From Maricaulis sp. (GTDB taxonomy: Bacteria > Pseudomonadota > Alphaproteobacteria > Caulobacterales > Maricaulaceae): a stretch of 33,492 nucleotides of DNA. The notes under the pieces were generated by a model. The model was given only the letters and a program-made list of their open reading frames with translations, was not told the DNA's origin and ran no database searches. A program made the translations under genes and the position numbers. Location: positions 1-33,492 of the forward strand of contig NZ_JASBRW010000049.1 in the NCBI RefSeq assembly GCF_030149235.1, written 5' to 3'. This document shows, piece by piece, positions 15,592 through 25,105 of the stretch. The number at the start of each line of letters is the position of its first letter. Position 1 is the first letter of the stretch.

Positions 15592-17187
15592 ATGGCAATG
15601 ATGATCGAATTCCTGCCCTTCCTGATGTTCATCGCCGCCTTCGCCGCCCTGCTGCGCGGCTATCCGGTCGCCTTTACCCTGGCCGGTGTGGCGCTGGCAT
15701 TCGCCCTCATCGGCATGGCGATCAACGCGTTTGACCCGATCCATTTCCGCGCCTTCCCGCAGCGCATCTACGGCAATCTTATGGAGATGGACCGGCAGAT
15801 CCTCGTCGCGGTCCCGCTCTTCGTCTTCATGGGCGTGATGCTGGAGAAGTCGAAAGTCGCGGAAGAATTACTCGAGGCCATGGGCGCGCTGTTCGGTTCG
15901 CTGCGCGGCGGTCTGGGTATTTCCGTGGTCGTTGTCGGTGCACTTTTGGCGGCCTCTACGGGCATTGTCGGTGCGACTGTGGTGACAATGGGACTGTTGT
16001 CCCTGCCGACCATGCTCAAGCGCGGCTATTCCCCGGAACTGGCCGCCGGCTCGATCGCAGCGTCGGGTACGTTGGGGCAGATTATCCCGCCCTCGATCGT
16101 CCTGGTTCTTCTCGGCGACCAGATCTCGAACGCCTACCAACAGGCGCAAAGAGACCAGGGCATTTTTGCTCCGGACATCGTCTCGGTCGGTGATTTATTT
16201 GCCGGCGCTCTGATCCCCGGCCTGCTACTGGTGGGGCTCTATATCGGCTACCAGGTCTTCATCGCCATCACCCGCCCGGAACTCGCCCCGGCGGCTCCGG
16301 TTGCGGAAAATGGTGCAGATTGGGGCCAGATTGCGCGGGCTTTGCTCCCGCCTCTGGGGCTGATTGTGGCCGTTCTCGGGTCGATTCTCGCGGGGTTGGC
16401 GACACCGACGGAAGCTGCAGGGGTCGGCGCTGTCGGGGCAACCTTCCTCGCCGGAGCCCGAAATGCCGGCGCCGACACCAATCCGCGCGGCGGGCAGTGG
16501 CTCGCCTTCTCGGGGCTGGCTTCACTGATCGGGCTGATCGCGCTCATCGTCATTGCCAATGTCGGCCAGGAACGGCGCCTCTTTGTGGCTGATCTGGGTC
16601 AAGCGGGTTCGCTGCTCGCGATGGCACTCGTCCTGGTCACCCTTGCCGGAGCCGGCCTCTGCCTCTGGCGCCTGAAGCGCTCGGGCGTCCTCGATGACGT
16701 CATGACATCCACGGCCACCATCTCCGCCATGGTCTTTGTCATCCTCATCGGCGCTTCGCTGTTCTCGCTCATCTTTCGCGAGCTCGGTGGCGATGAAGTG
16801 GTCCAGCACGCGCTTGAGGCTGTGCCGGGCGGCAAGTGGGGGGCTCTCGCCATCGTCATGCTGGTGATGTTCCTGCTGGGCTTCTTCCTCGACTTCATCG
16901 AGATCACCTTCGTGGTCGTACCGATCGTCGCACCCATCCTGTTGATGATGGGCATCGACCCGGTCTGGCTTGGCGTTCTGATGGCGATGAACCTGCAGAC
17001 CAGCTTCCTCACCCCGCCCTTCGGCTTTGCGCTCTTCTATTTGCGCGGGGTCGCGCCGGCGAGCGTGACGACGGCAGCGATCTATCGCGGTGCCATACCC
17101 TTCGTCATCATTCAGTTGGTCGGCATCCTCGCGGTGGCGCTTCTGCCCTGGCTTGCGACGGCCCTGCCGGAGTGGCTTTACGGATGA
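15592..17187 (+). CDS. TRAP transporter large permease subunit (DctM)
   Basis: A 531-residue polytopic protein and the transport channel of the TRAP system. Family motifs include LRGYPVAFTLAGVAL near the start, VPLFVFMGVMLEKS, the GATVVTMGLLSLPTM region, AASGTLGQIIPPSI, ATPTEAAGVGAVGA and the C-terminal LQTSFLTPPFGFALFYLRG. The length is larger than the usual 430 residues because of a central loop and helices between about 290 and 360, as in other TakP-type clusters. ATG 15592 directly follows the DctQ stop and a GAGG site. Sodium-dependent uptake is expected from the family. Confidence 0.95.
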   Translation: MAMMIEFLPFLMFIAAFAALLRGYPVAFTLAGVALAFALIGMAINAFDPIHFRAFPQRIYGNLMEMDRQILVAVPLFVFMGVMLEKSKVAEELLEAMGALFGSLRGGLGISVVVVGALLAASTGIVGATVVTMGLLSLPTMLKRGYSPELAAGSIAASGTLGQIIPPSIVLVLLGDQISNAYQQAQRDQGIFAPDIVSVGDLFAGALIPGLLLVGLYIGYQVFIAITRPELAPAAPVAENGADWGQIARALLPPLGLIVAVLGSILAGLATPTEAAGVGAVGATFLAGARNAGADTNPRGGQWLAFSGLASLIGLIALIVIANVGQERRLFVADLGQAGSLLAMALVLVTLAGAGLCLWRLKRSGVLDDVMTSTATISAMVFVILIGASLFSLIFRELGGDEVVQHALEAVPGGKWGALAIVMLVMFLLGFFLDFIEITFVVVPIVAPILLMMGIDPVWLGVLMAMNLQTSFLTPPFGFALFYLRGVAPASVTTAAIYRGAIPFVIIQLVGILAVALLPWLATALPEWLYG

Positions 17188-18323
17188 GCCCGCAACGCAA
17201 GCTCGAGCTTGAACGCCTCTTCATCGCCGCCCTGGCGCTGGTCATCTCGGCGATCTTCTTCTGGATGATCCGGGACTATCTCGCCGCCCTCTTCCTCGCC
17301 GCGGTGTTGACGATCTTCCTGCAAAAGCCACAGACCTGGCTGACGGACAAGTTCGGCGGCCGACCCGGGCTCGCCGCCGGTCTATTGGTCACCGGGTCTG
17401 TCCTGGCTCTGGTCATCCCGATCGGCTTCCTGCTCGGCGTCATCGCCGAACAGGCCATCGAGGTCACGGGGCTCGTCGCGCCCTGGGTGCAGGAACAAGT
17501 CACGGCGATCCGGGAGGAAGGCCTGGACGGTCTGCCCGAATGGCTGCCCTTCCGCGAAGCCATTATCGAATACCAGGCCACGGTCGCTGCCCAGCTGGGC
17601 AATCTGGCCGGAACGGTCGGCAATATCCTGGTCTCCTCGCTACGCGCGGGTACCGGCGGCATTTTGATCGGAACGCTGAACTTCTTCATCCTGATCTACG
17701 CCCTCTTCTTTTTCCTCCTGAAGGGCCGGGATATGAGCCGCTCCGCCATCACCCTGGTCCCGATGATGGAGAAGGATCGCCGCATGCTGGCCGAGCGGGC
17801 CATTTCCACCATTCGCGCCACGGTGAAGGGCTCCTTCCTGATCGCCATTGTGCAGGGATCGCTCACCGGTCTCGGCCTCTTCGTCGCCGGCGTGCCCGGT
17901 GCGATTTTCTGGGGTGCGATCGCCACCCTGCTGTCGATCATTCCCATGGTCGGTCCACCGCTGATCTGGATCCCGGCGGCGATCTGGCTTTTCCTCTCTG
18001 GTCAGACGGTGCCCGCCATCGGCCTCGCGGCCTGGGGCGGGATCTTCATTTCCTGGTCGGACAACATCCTGCGCCCCATCCTAGTCGGCAAGGACGCGAA
18101 AATGTCCGACCTCATGGTGCTGATTTCCACACTTGGCGGACTGACGCTTTTCGGCGCGGTGGGGATAATCCTCGGCCCGGTCATTGCCGCCCTCTTCTCC
18201 TCGGTCTGGTTTATCTTCCGCGAGGCCTTTGCCGGCCTGCTCGAGGTTGATGAGGAGGAAGAATTCGAGCAACAGCTCAAGGACGCCAAGGATCCGCCGG
18301 ACGAGCCGACGCCAGGGATGTAG
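17184..18323 (+). CDS. AI-2E family / PerM-like membrane transporter
   Basis: A 379-residue polytopic protein of the AI-2E (formerly UPF0118, PerM/TqsA/YdiK) family. It has an N-terminal hairpin of hydrophobic segments, a central loop with a short amphipathic part, and the C-terminal core with VPGAIFWGAIATLLSIIPMVG and SWSDNILRPILVG, the family's best-conserved region. It ends in an acidic Glu-rich tail. Members export small molecules or ions; the substrate is not predictable. The ATG overlaps the DctM stop (ATGA), so it is probably translated with the TRAP operon, although a functional link is not known. Its stop lies one base from the stop of the convergent protease gene. Confidence 0.92.
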   Translation: MSPQRKLELERLFIAALALVISAIFFWMIRDYLAALFLAAVLTIFLQKPQTWLTDKFGGRPGLAAGLLVTGSVLALVIPIGFLLGVIAEQAIEVTGLVAPWVQEQVTAIREEGLDGLPEWLPFREAIIEYQATVAAQLGNLAGTVGNILVSSLRAGTGGILIGTLNFFILIYALFFFLLKGRDMSRSAITLVPMMEKDRRMLAERAISTIRATVKGSFLIAIVQGSLTGLGLFVAGVPGAIFWGAIATLLSIIPMVGPPLIWIPAAIWLFLSGQTVPAIGLAAWGGIFISWSDNILRPILVGKDAKMSDLMVLISTLGGLTLFGAVGIILGPVIAALFSSVWFIFREAFAGLLEVDEEEEFEQQLKDAKDPPDEPTPGM

Positions 18324-18324
18324 C

Positions 18325-19347
18325 CTAACGCTGTGGCACGGTCGGATGCGGTGGCTTGATCTCATCAGGCCGTCGGCCGCCCGCATGTTCGACCAGCATG
18401 TCCACGCGTTTATCGATCGGCGGATGGGTCGCAAACACGCCCATGAAGCCGGAACGCGGATTGTCGATCATCATTTCGCGGATTTCGCTGGGCGCTTTCT
18501 CGATCTCGGTCTGACCGGAGATTTTCAGCAAGGCCGAAATCATCGCATCGGGATTTTTGGTGAGTTCCACCGCGCCGGCATCCGCCATGTATTCGCGCCG
18601 GCGTGACAGCGAGAAGCGGATCAGAATGGCGAGGATATAGGCGATGATGATCAGGCCGGCCGCAACAAGGATCAGCACCCCGCCGGAGCGTCGACCGCCG
18701 CCTCCACTTCGGATCAGAACCCGGAAACTGATTTCAGCGACGAAAGAGATGATGCCGACGAAAATGACGGCGATGACCATCATGCGGACATCGCCATGTC
18801 GAATATGGCTGAGTTCGTGGGCCAGCACGGCTTCCATCTCGTCCTTGTCGAGCGCGGCCATCAGGCCGCGTGTGACTGTGACCGTGTAATTCCTCTCGCT
18901 AATGCCTGAAGCATAGGCATTCATCGCATCGGTCTCGATGATCGCCAGGCGCGGCATGGGCAGGCCACGCGAGATCGCCAGGTTTTCCAACAGATTATAG
19001 AGCTCGCCTTCTTCCTGGCGGGAAACCGGGCGAGCCCCGGTTGCGGCACTGATCATACCTTGATGGAAGAACCAGGCGATGACGAACCAGACGGCCGCCA
19101 GTCCCAGAGAAATCACGCCGATCTGTGGCAAGTGACCGGATGCATTGGCCATACGCCCGCCAATGCCCTCCGCCGGCACACCCATCCCTTTCACCGGTGG
19201 CAGATCATCGCCCGACAGCCCCATCCAGACCAGTGTCAGGGCATAGCCAATAAGCACCAGCAGGATGGGAAACCCCGCCAGGAGGATGATCGAGCGGAGA
19301 TTATTATTCCAGATATGGGTGCGGAGTCCGGCCGCCCCGAACAGCAT
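18325..19347 (-). CDS. M48-family zinc metalloprotease, HtpX-like membrane protease
   Basis: A 340-residue membrane-embedded metalloprotease. It has two N-terminal transmembrane segments (about 19-42 and 73-92), the zinc motif HELSH at 177-181, two more hydrophobic helices, then REYMADAGAVELT supplying the third ligand Glu, and ATHPPIDKRVDML as a conserved C-terminal piece. It matches HtpX-like quality-control proteases, though it is longer at the N terminus than E. coli HtpX. It begins 9 bases after the lemA stop. LemA-M48 pairs recur in bacteria, which supports a shared membrane function. I avoid the symbol htpX because paralogous subfamilies exist. Confidence 0.93.
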   Translation of the reverse strand: MLFGAAGLRTHIWNNNLRSIILLAGFPILLVLIGYALTLVWMGLSGDDLPPVKGMGVPAEGIGGRMANASGHLPQIGVISLGLAAVWFVIAWFFHQGMISAATGARPVSRQEEGELYNLLENLAISRGLPMPRLAIIETDAMNAYASGISERNYTVTVTRGLMAALDKDEMEAVLAHELSHIRHGDVRMMVIAVIFVGIISFVAEISFRVLIRSGGGGRRSGGVLILVAAGLIIIAYILAILIRFSLSRRREYMADAGAVELTKNPDAMISALLKISGQTEIEKAPSEIREMMIDNPRSGFMGVFATHPPIDKRVDMLVEHAGGRRPDEIKPPHPTVPQR

Positions 19348-19356
19348 CGAAGCGCC

Positions 19357-19908
19357 TTAGAACTTGACCTTGGGCGCACCGCGTTCTGTCTCGCCCACTT
19401 CGAAATAGTCCCGCGTGGAAAAACCGAACATGGAGGCAAAGATCACGGCCGGGAATTGCTCGATCGCGGTATTGAGCTCCTGGACGGCATTGTTGAAGAA
19501 GCGCCGCGCCGCTGCGATCTTGTTTTCCAGATCCGCCAGCTCGGTCTGCAGGGACATGAAGTTCTGGTTGGCCTTGAGGTCAGGATAGGCTTCCGACAAG
19601 GCGAAGAGCTGACGCAGGGCGCCGGAGAGCATGTTCTCGGCCTCGGCCAGCCCTTTCAGCGAGGATGCGTCGACCGCGGTCTGGCGAGCCTGGATCACAT
19701 TCTCTAGGGTTTCCTTCTCATGAGAGGCATAGCCTTTCACCGTCTCAACCAGATTGGGCACGAGATCATGGCGCTGTTTCAGCTGCACATCGACATCGCC
19801 CCAAGCCTGGTTACAGGTCTGCCGCAGGGCGACCAGGCGGTTATAGATCATCACCACGGCGAGGCCGATGATCACAATCAGAATGAGCACGACGAATGAG
19901 GCGTCCAT
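19357..19908 (-). CDS. lemA: LemA family protein
   Basis: A 183-residue protein with a single N-terminal transmembrane helix (about 4-22) and a long alpha-helical body. It shows the family motifs IYNRLVALRQTCNQAWGDVDVQLKQRHDLVPNLV and FFNNAVQELNTAIEQFPAVI. LemA proteins are membrane-anchored, of poorly defined role, often next to M48 proteases as here. The true start is ATG 19908 with GGGGGA upstream; the frame stays open further upstream into parC but that part is spurious. It is 37 bases downstream of parC, so it may be read from the parC transcript. Confidence 0.94.
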   Translation of the reverse strand: MDASFVVLILIVIIGLAVVMIYNRLVALRQTCNQAWGDVDVQLKQRHDLVPNLVETVKGYASHEKETLENVIQARQTAVDASSLKGLAEAENMLSGALRQLFALSEAYPDLKANQNFMSLQTELADLENKIAAARRFFNNAVQELNTAIEQFPAVIFASMFGFSTRDYFEVGETERGAPKVKF

Positions 19909-19945
19909 GGCACTATCCCCCTTAAGGAAAACGAGTTCTTCTTCT

Positions 19946-22222
19946 CTAGTCCGATTTCGCCTGTGAGGCGAGGAATTCTGAGCCTCTCGGCGCAAAACGC
20001 AGCGAACGCGGGAAGCCGCGCGGCGCCATGCGGCCGGCCTGGGCGCGTTTGGCGGTCCACAAATGCCAATCCTCGAGCGAGAAGCGGCGACCGGCGCCAT
20101 CGAGCCAGGTCAGGCCTTCCTCTGCGGAGAACAGCGTCGCATCAGCCAGTTGAGCGCCCTTGCCGCCGAGAAGGCGCACGCCCTTGCCGCGCGTCATCAT
20201 CGGGATTTCATCCGCCCCGAAGACCAGCAGCTTCTTGTTTTCACCGATCAGGGCGCAGCGATCGCCCATGGCAGGGATGCAAAGCAGGGCCTCATCACCA
20301 TCGACCAGGTTGAGGATCTGCTTGCCCGCCTTCTTCATGGCGATGCAGTCCTTTTCCTGGACCCGGAAACCGGTACCGGCACCGGACGCGACCAGAAGGA
20401 TCCGCTCCGGATCATATTTGAACAGGCCGATCGGGGCCGCATCATCGGGCAGATCGACATGCAGGCGCACCGGTTCGCCATGCCCGCGACCTCCGGGCAG
20501 CTTGGAGGCGTCAAGCGTGTAGAACTTCCCGTCCGTGGCAAACATCAAGAGCTTGTCGGTGGTCTCGCACTTCACGGCGAAAGCGGATTTGTCGCCTTCC
20601 TTGAATTTCAGACCCGTCACGTCGGAGGAGTGCCCCTTGAGCGCCCTCACCCAGCCCTTTTCCGACAGGACTGCGGTAATCGGCTCGCGCACGACAAAGG
20701 CCTCGATGGAGGCCGCATCGGCGACCGCCGGCGCGTCACCGAACACGGTACGGCGCGCGCCCAGCTCGGTATCGGGACCGTAATAGGCTTCGACCTCGGC
20801 AATCTCGCCGTCGACCTTGGCCCACTGCAGCTCTTCCGACCCAATCAGGTCCTTCAGCGATTTGCGCTCGGCCCGCAGCGACTTGTCTTCCTTGCGAATC
20901 TCCAGCTCTTCCAGCTTGCGCAATGCGCGCAGACGCATATTCAGGATCGCCTCGGTCTGCCGCTCGCTGAGGCTGAACGTCTCCATCAGCTTTTGCTTGG
21001 GATTATCCTCGAAGCGGATGATGCGGATGACCTCATCCAGATCGGCATAGACGATGAGATAACCCGCCAGCACTTCCAGCCGGTCTTCGACCTTGGCCAG
21101 ACGGGTCCGGGCCCGACGCACCGCGACTTCACGGCGGTGGTCGAGCCAGATCCGCAGCGTCTCCTTCAGGCTCATCACCCGCGGCGTGCCGGACGGGTCG
21201 AGCACATTGAGGTTCAGCGAAATCCGGCTCTCCAGATCGGTCAGCTTGAACAGGCTCTCCATGAGCATGTCCGGATCAACCAGCTTGCTCTTGGGCTCGA
21301 TGACGATCCGGATATCCTCGGTACTCTCATCGAGAATATCGTCCAGCAGCGGGAGTTTCTTCTGGTCCATGAGAAGCGCGATCTTCTCGATCAACTTGGA
21401 CTTCTGCACGGCGTAGGGAATCTCGGTGACGACGATGCGCCACATGCCGCGACCAATGTCCTCCTTTTCCCACTTGGCCCGCACGCGGAAACCGCCGCGT
21501 CCGGTTTCATAGGCTTCGCGAATGGAGGCTTCCGGTTCGACGCAGATGCCGCCGGTCGGGAAGTCCGGGCCCTTCACATGGACGAGCAGGTCCGTGTTCT
21601 CCGCCGCGGGATTCTTGATCAGGATGCGCGCGGCACCGCAGATCTCGGCGGCATTGTGTGGCGGGATGGACGTCGCCATGCCGACAGCGATGCCGGTGGC
21701 GCCATTGGCCAGAAGGTTCGGGAAGGCACCGGGCAGAACCAGCGGCTCGCTTTCCGACCCGTCATAGGTCTCCTGAAAATCGACCGTGCCGTGTTCGATA
21801 TCCTGCAGCAGCAATTCGGCCGCCTTGGTCAGGCGGGCCTCGGTATATCGCATGGCCGCAGCGCTATCGCCGTCAATATTGCCGAAATTGCCCTGCCCTT
21901 CGACCAGCGGATAGCGTGAAGCGAAATCCTGGGCCAGGCGGACCAGCGCGTCATAGACCGACTGATCGCCATGCGGGTGGTATTTGCCGATGACATCGCC
22001 GACCACGCGGGCGGATTTCTTGAACGCGGCTTCCGGGTTCAGCTTCAACTCGCGCATAGCGTAAAGCAGCCGACGGTGAACCGGTTTCAGACCATCGCGG
22101 GCATCGGGCAGCGCCCGCTGGGTAATGGTTGAAAGCGCATAGGCGAGATAGCGCTTCGACAGCGCTTCGTCGAAGGCTTCTTCAACGATATGACCGCCAT
22201 CAGGATCGAAATTTTCACCCAT
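19946..22222 (-). CDS. parC: DNA topoisomerase IV subunit A
   Basis: A 758-residue type IIA topoisomerase subunit that decatenates daughter chromosomes with ParE. The N-terminal breakage-reunion domain shows [34 protein letters not shown] (quinolone region) and the active-site Tyr126 in AMRYTEAR. The C-terminal beta-pinwheel has degenerate blades and no clear GyrA box, supporting ParC over GyrA. The position matching E. coli ParC Ser80 is Gln87, and Glu84 matches Asp91. ATG 22222 is preceded by an AGAGGTGG site. A separate promoter upstream is likely, since 112 bases separate it from recO. Confidence 0.95.
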   Translation of the reverse strand: MGENFDPDGGHIVEEAFDEALSKRYLAYALSTITQRALPDARDGLKPVHRRLLYAMRELKLNPEAAFKKSARVVGDVIGKYHPHGDQSVYDALVRLAQDFASRYPLVEGQGNFGNIDGDSAAAMRYTEARLTKAAELLLQDIEHGTVDFQETYDGSESEPLVLPGAFPNLLANGATGIAVGMATSIPPHNAAEICGAARILIKNPAAENTDLLVHVKGPDFPTGGICVEPEASIREAYETGRGGFRVRAKWEKEDIGRGMWRIVVTEIPYAVQKSKLIEKIALLMDQKKLPLLDDILDESTEDIRIVIEPKSKLVDPDMLMESLFKLTDLESRISLNLNVLDPSGTPRVMSLKETLRIWLDHRREVAVRRARTRLAKVEDRLEVLAGYLIVYADLDEVIRIIRFEDNPKQKLMETFSLSERQTEAILNMRLRALRKLEELEIRKEDKSLRAERKSLKDLIGSEELQWAKVDGEIAEVEAYYGPDTELGARRTVFGDAPAVADAASIEAFVVREPITAVLSEKGWVRALKGHSSDVTGLKFKEGDKSAFAVKCETTDKLLMFATDGKFYTLDASKLPGGRGHGEPVRLHVDLPDDAAPIGLFKYDPERILLVASGAGTGFRVQEKDCIAMKKAGKQILNLVDGDEALLCIPAMGDRCALIGENKKLLVFGADEIPMMTRGKGVRLLGGKGAQLADATLFSAEEGLTWLDGAGRRFSLEDWHLWTAKRAQAGRMAPRGFPRSLRFAPRGSEFLASQAKSD

Positions 22223-22251
22223 CTCGCACCACCTCTCGATTCGGACAGGTC

Positions 22252-22257
22252 AGTATA
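22252..22257 (-). promoter_or_regulatory. Candidate -10 element for parC (reads TATACT on the minus strand)
   Basis: In the 112-base gap between recO and parC the minus strand contains TATACT, five of six matches to a sigma-70-type -10 box. It would place transcription about 20-25 bases before the parC ATG. No good -35 box lies at 16-18 bases. A GANTC site (22238-22242), the CcrM methylation target in alphaproteobacteria, lies just downstream of it. Both are suggestive only. Confidence 0.35.
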
Positions 22258-22334
22258 GGCGATTTGCATGATGGGGCAGGTCTGGAGCGCAGGAAAATAA
22301 GCCGCTTTCTCCAGCTATATCGAGGAACCCGCCC

Positions 22335-23063
22335 CTAGAGCCGGCCTTCCCGCTCAAGCGCCGCGAGCAAACGCTCCCGCGCATCCGGCAATTGCTTGTC
22401 GACCGGCCAGAGCACGCGGCGTTCGAGGAAATAGCCGGTCAGCTCAAACCCCTTGGCGATATCGCCGGCGGCTATGTTTCCGGATCCTTGCAGGAAGCCA
22501 GGGAGTGACAAAAGCTTAGGCGCATACGGCGCGGCTTCTTCTGCGCACACCGCACGGCCTGTACGCGGGCTGATATGCGTCAGGTCCTCGGTGACGCCGG
22601 TAACGGCACACTTCTCCCAGTCCAGCCCATAGCCCAGGTCTGACAACAGCCCCGCCTCCCAGCGCACATAAAGCGCCGGCCAGATATCGATATCCTCGAG
22701 CGAGTTGAGCAAGACCCGGAAACCGTCATAGACAGCCTCATGCTGTTCGCGTTCGGGCAAGGCCAGTATGGCCATGGCGCAGGCCGCATTGAGTCCGGCC
22801 AAGGCTGTCCGGTCTTCCATGACGACGCCGGCGCTAAGGCTGTCCGGCTCGACTTGGAACTGGCCCAGATGCTCTGAAAGCCGGGCCCGCCAGGCGACCC
22901 GGATCTCGTTTCCGGGCTGCAGGATCGGGCGCAGGGAGCGCGAACGCGCGCCCTTGACCAGACCGGCATGACGGCCCTGTCCGGGGGTCAGTACTTCGAT
23001 AATGGCGCTGGTTTCACCATGCGGGCGCACGGCGAGAATAATGCCGGAATCACTCCATTCCAT
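22335..23063 (-). CDS. recO: DNA repair protein RecO
   Basis: A 242-residue recombination mediator that helps load RecA onto SSB-coated DNA with RecR. It begins with WSDSGIILAVRPHGETSAIIEVLT, the OB-fold start typical of RecO, followed by GRHAGLVKGARS. The helical C-terminal half contains a degenerate zinc-finger region: Cys residues near 167 and 188 (KCAVTG and AVCAEEA) are visible, but a full four-Cys set is not. It starts 9 bases after era, the common era-recO arrangement. Confidence 0.93.
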   Translation of the reverse strand: MEWSDSGIILAVRPHGETSAIIEVLTPGQGRHAGLVKGARSRSLRPILQPGNEIRVAWRARLSEHLGQFQVEPDSLSAGVVMEDRTALAGLNAACAMAILALPEREQHEAVYDGFRVLLNSLEDIDIWPALYVRWEAGLLSDLGYGLDWEKCAVTGVTEDLTHISPRTGRAVCAEEAAPYAPKLLSLPGFLQGSGNIAAGDIAKGFELTGYFLERRVLWPVDKQLPDARERLLAALEREGRL

Positions 23064-23072
23064 GGAGACAGT

Positions 23073-24020
23073 CTAGACGTCGAAGTCCAAACCGACATCG
23101 GAATAATGCCCGCGCCGGTTCATCCATTTCGGATCGACTTTGACATTGAGGAAGAGATGCACCTTGCAGCCCAGCACTTCCTCCAGCTCGGTACGGGAGG
23201 CCTCGCCGATCGCCTTTAGCGCCGCGCCGCCCTTGCCGATCACGATCGGCTTCTGGCTGTCGCGTTCGATCAGGATAGACTGCTCGACCCGGATCGAGCC
23301 ATCACGAAGGCGCTTCCACGCCTCGGTCTCAACCATGGAGGCGTAGGGCAATTCCTCGTGCAGACGCAGATAGACTTTTTCGCGCGTGATCTCGGCAGCG
23401 AGGATACGCGAGGGCAGGTCCGCGACCTGGTCTTCCGGATAGTGCCAGACTCCTTCCGGCATCAGACCGGCAAGATGGGCTTTCAGCGTATCCGTGCCAT
23501 ATCCGCGCTTCGCTGAAACCATGAAAACATCGGAATAACAACCAGTTTCAAAAAGGTTTTGAGAAATTGCGAGAAGCCGGTCGCGCTCGAGGAGATCGAT
23601 CTTGTTAAGAGCCAGGATCGCCGTCTTGCCAGCGCGCTTGAGACCTTCGATGACGCGTTCATCATCCTCGATCATCTTGCTGTCGCCGGACTTGCTCTCA
23701 CCGCGCGCCATGCGGTCACGGGCACCGGCATCAATGACATGAATGATGGCATCGGCATCATCCGCACCCGCCCAGGCAGCGTGGACCATGGCCTTGTCGA
23801 GCCGGCGGCGCGGCGCGAAGACGCCGGGCGTGTCGACCAGGACGATCTGGCTTGTGCCCTCCAGCGCCACTCCGCGTACGGAAAAGCGCGTGGTCTGGAC
23901 CTTGTGGGTGACGATGGTGACCTTCTCGCCGACCAGGGCGTTGACCAGGGTCGACTTGCCGGCATTGGGCGACCCGATGACGGCGACAAAGCCGCAACGG
24001 CGTTCCTGATTATCGGACAT
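23073..24020 (-). CDS. era: GTPase Era
   Basis: A 315-residue GTPase for 16S rRNA maturation and 30S assembly. G1 is GSPNAGKS (16-23), G3 is DTPG, G4 is NKID, and a C-terminal KH domain has VIGKGGAALKAIG followed by a typical LFLNVKVDPKW end. A Lys/Ser/Asp-containing insertion lies before G4 (RGESKSGDSKM), making it slightly longer than the roughly 300-residue norm. The ATG overlaps the 3' end of rnc by 11 bases. Confidence 0.97.
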   Translation of the reverse strand: MSDNQERRCGFVAVIGSPNAGKSTLVNALVGEKVTIVTHKVQTTRFSVRGVALEGTSQIVLVDTPGVFAPRRRLDKAMVHAAWAGADDADAIIHVIDAGARDRMARGESKSGDSKMIEDDERVIEGLKRAGKTAILALNKIDLLERDRLLAISQNLFETGCYSDVFMVSAKRGYGTDTLKAHLAGLMPEGVWHYPEDQVADLPSRILAAEITREKVYLRLHEELPYASMVETEAWKRLRDGSIRVEQSILIERDSQKPIVIGKGGAALKAIGEASRTELEEVLGCKVHLFLNVKVDPKWMNRRGHYSDVGLDFDV

Positions 24021-24699
24021 CTACGCCCTCCCGCGCCATCAGCGCTTCTGCGGCCTCGCGTTCGGCCATTTGTTTCGATCGCCCCTCACCTTCAGCCGCA
24101 TCCAGAGATCCGACGGTGACCTCGACGGTGAAGATCGGCCGGTGATCCGGTCCGGAGCGTTCCGTCAGGCGGTATTTCGGCGGCGTATGGCCGGCCTTGG
24201 CTGCCCATTCCTGCAGGGCTGACTTGGCGTCCTTGGGCTTATGCAGCAAGGCCTCGATCTTCTCGCCCCAATATTTGTCGTAGAACGCCTGCACGGCCTC
24301 GCGACCACCATCGAGATAAATCGCCGCAATAAGGCTTTCGCAGGCATCACCCAGGATCGACGTCTTGTTGCGCCCACCCCCGGTTTCCTCGGAACGACCC
24401 ATGCGGAGGGCCCGGCCAAGATCTGCGGCACGGGCGACATCGGCGCAGGTCTCCTTACGCACAAGCGCGTTGAGGCGGGGCGCCAGAGCGCCCTCATCAG
24501 CGCCCTCGAACATGCGGAACAAGGCTTCCGCCGTCATCAGACCCAGAACCCGGTCGCCCAGGAATTCCAGACGTTCGTAATTGCGCGCGGTCTTGCGGCC
24601 CTCGCCGAAGCTGGAATGGGTTAGGGCGCGCTCGATTAACTCGCGGTCCTTGAAAACATAACCAATGCGCTGTTCCAGCGCCTGGACCGGATCAGACAC
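24010..24699 (-). CDS. rnc: Ribonuclease III
   Basis: A 229-residue double-strand-specific endoribonuclease for rRNA and mRNA processing. The catalytic signature [11 protein letters not shown] is at 42-52, a second acidic cluster is [15 protein letters not shown], and the C-terminal dsRNA-binding domain holds [13 protein letters not shown] and [14 protein letters not shown]. The reading frame is open 27 codons further upstream inside acpS, but GTG 24699 with CGGAGG five bases before it gives the normal length and start. It overlaps acpS by 8 bases and era by 11. In many alphaproteobacteria lepB sits between acpS and rnc; it is absent here. Confidence 0.96.
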   Translation of the reverse strand: MSDPVQALEQRIGYVFKDRELIERALTHSSFGEGRKTARNYERLEFLGDRVLGLMTAEALFRMFEGADEGALAPRLNALVRKETCADVARAADLGRALRMGRSEETGGGRNKTSILGDACESLIAAIYLDGGREAVQAFYDKYWGEKIEALLHKPKDAKSALQEWAAKAGHTPPKYRLTERSGPDHRPIFTVEVTVGSLDAAEGEGRSKQMAEREAAEALMAREGVDVR

Positions 24700-25105
24700 G
24701 CCAGCCTCCGATCGGCCTTGCCTCGATGACGACAAAGGCCTGGGCCCAGGGATGGTCATCGGTGATGGTGATATGGGCAAAGGCTTCCATACCGTCCGGC
24801 GTCATACTGCCCAGGCGCTCCAGCGCCCGCCCTTTGAACTCCAGGGTCGGCTTGCCGCCGGGCATATTCACCACGCCGATCTCTTTCCACGACACGCCGC
24901 GGGCAATGCCGGTCCCGAGCGCCTTGGCGCCGGCTTCCTTGGCCGCGAAGCGCTTGGCATAGCTGGCGGCGCGCATGCGGCGCTTGTCCGACTTGGCCTG
25001 CTCAATCTCGGTGAAAACACGTTGCACGAAGCGATCACCGAAGCGGTCGAGCGACCGCTCGATGCGGCGGATATCCATCAAGTCGGAACCGAGGCCAAGG
25101 ATCAT
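24692..25105 (-). CDS. acpS: Holo-[acyl-carrier-protein] synthase
   Basis: A 137-residue phosphopantetheinyl transferase that activates ACP with the 4'-phosphopantetheine of CoA. The two family motifs are present: [13 protein letters not shown] with Asp8, and [15 protein letters not shown] with Glu57 and Lys61 (magnesium and CoA contacts). The ATG overlaps the pdxJ stop by four bases (ATGA), consistent with translational coupling in the rpoZ-to-recO series. Confidence 0.96.
   Translation of the reverse strand: MILGLGSDLMDIRRIERSLDRFGDRFVQRVFTEIEQAKSDKRRMRAASYAKRFAAKEAGAKALGTGIARGVSWKEIGVVNMPGGKPTLEFKGRALERLGSMTPDGMEAFAHITITDDHPWAQAFVVIEARPIGGWRV

Noticed and set aside
20063..21919. 618-codon plus-strand frame opposite parC
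   Set aside because: Antisense shadow of a well-conserved topoisomerase gene; no recognisable domain or ribosome site.
22285..22320. Imperfect inverted repeat CTGGAG...CTCCAG between recO and parC as a recO terminator
   Set aside because: Arms of six bases with a long loop and no T-tract on the minus strand; too weak to call.
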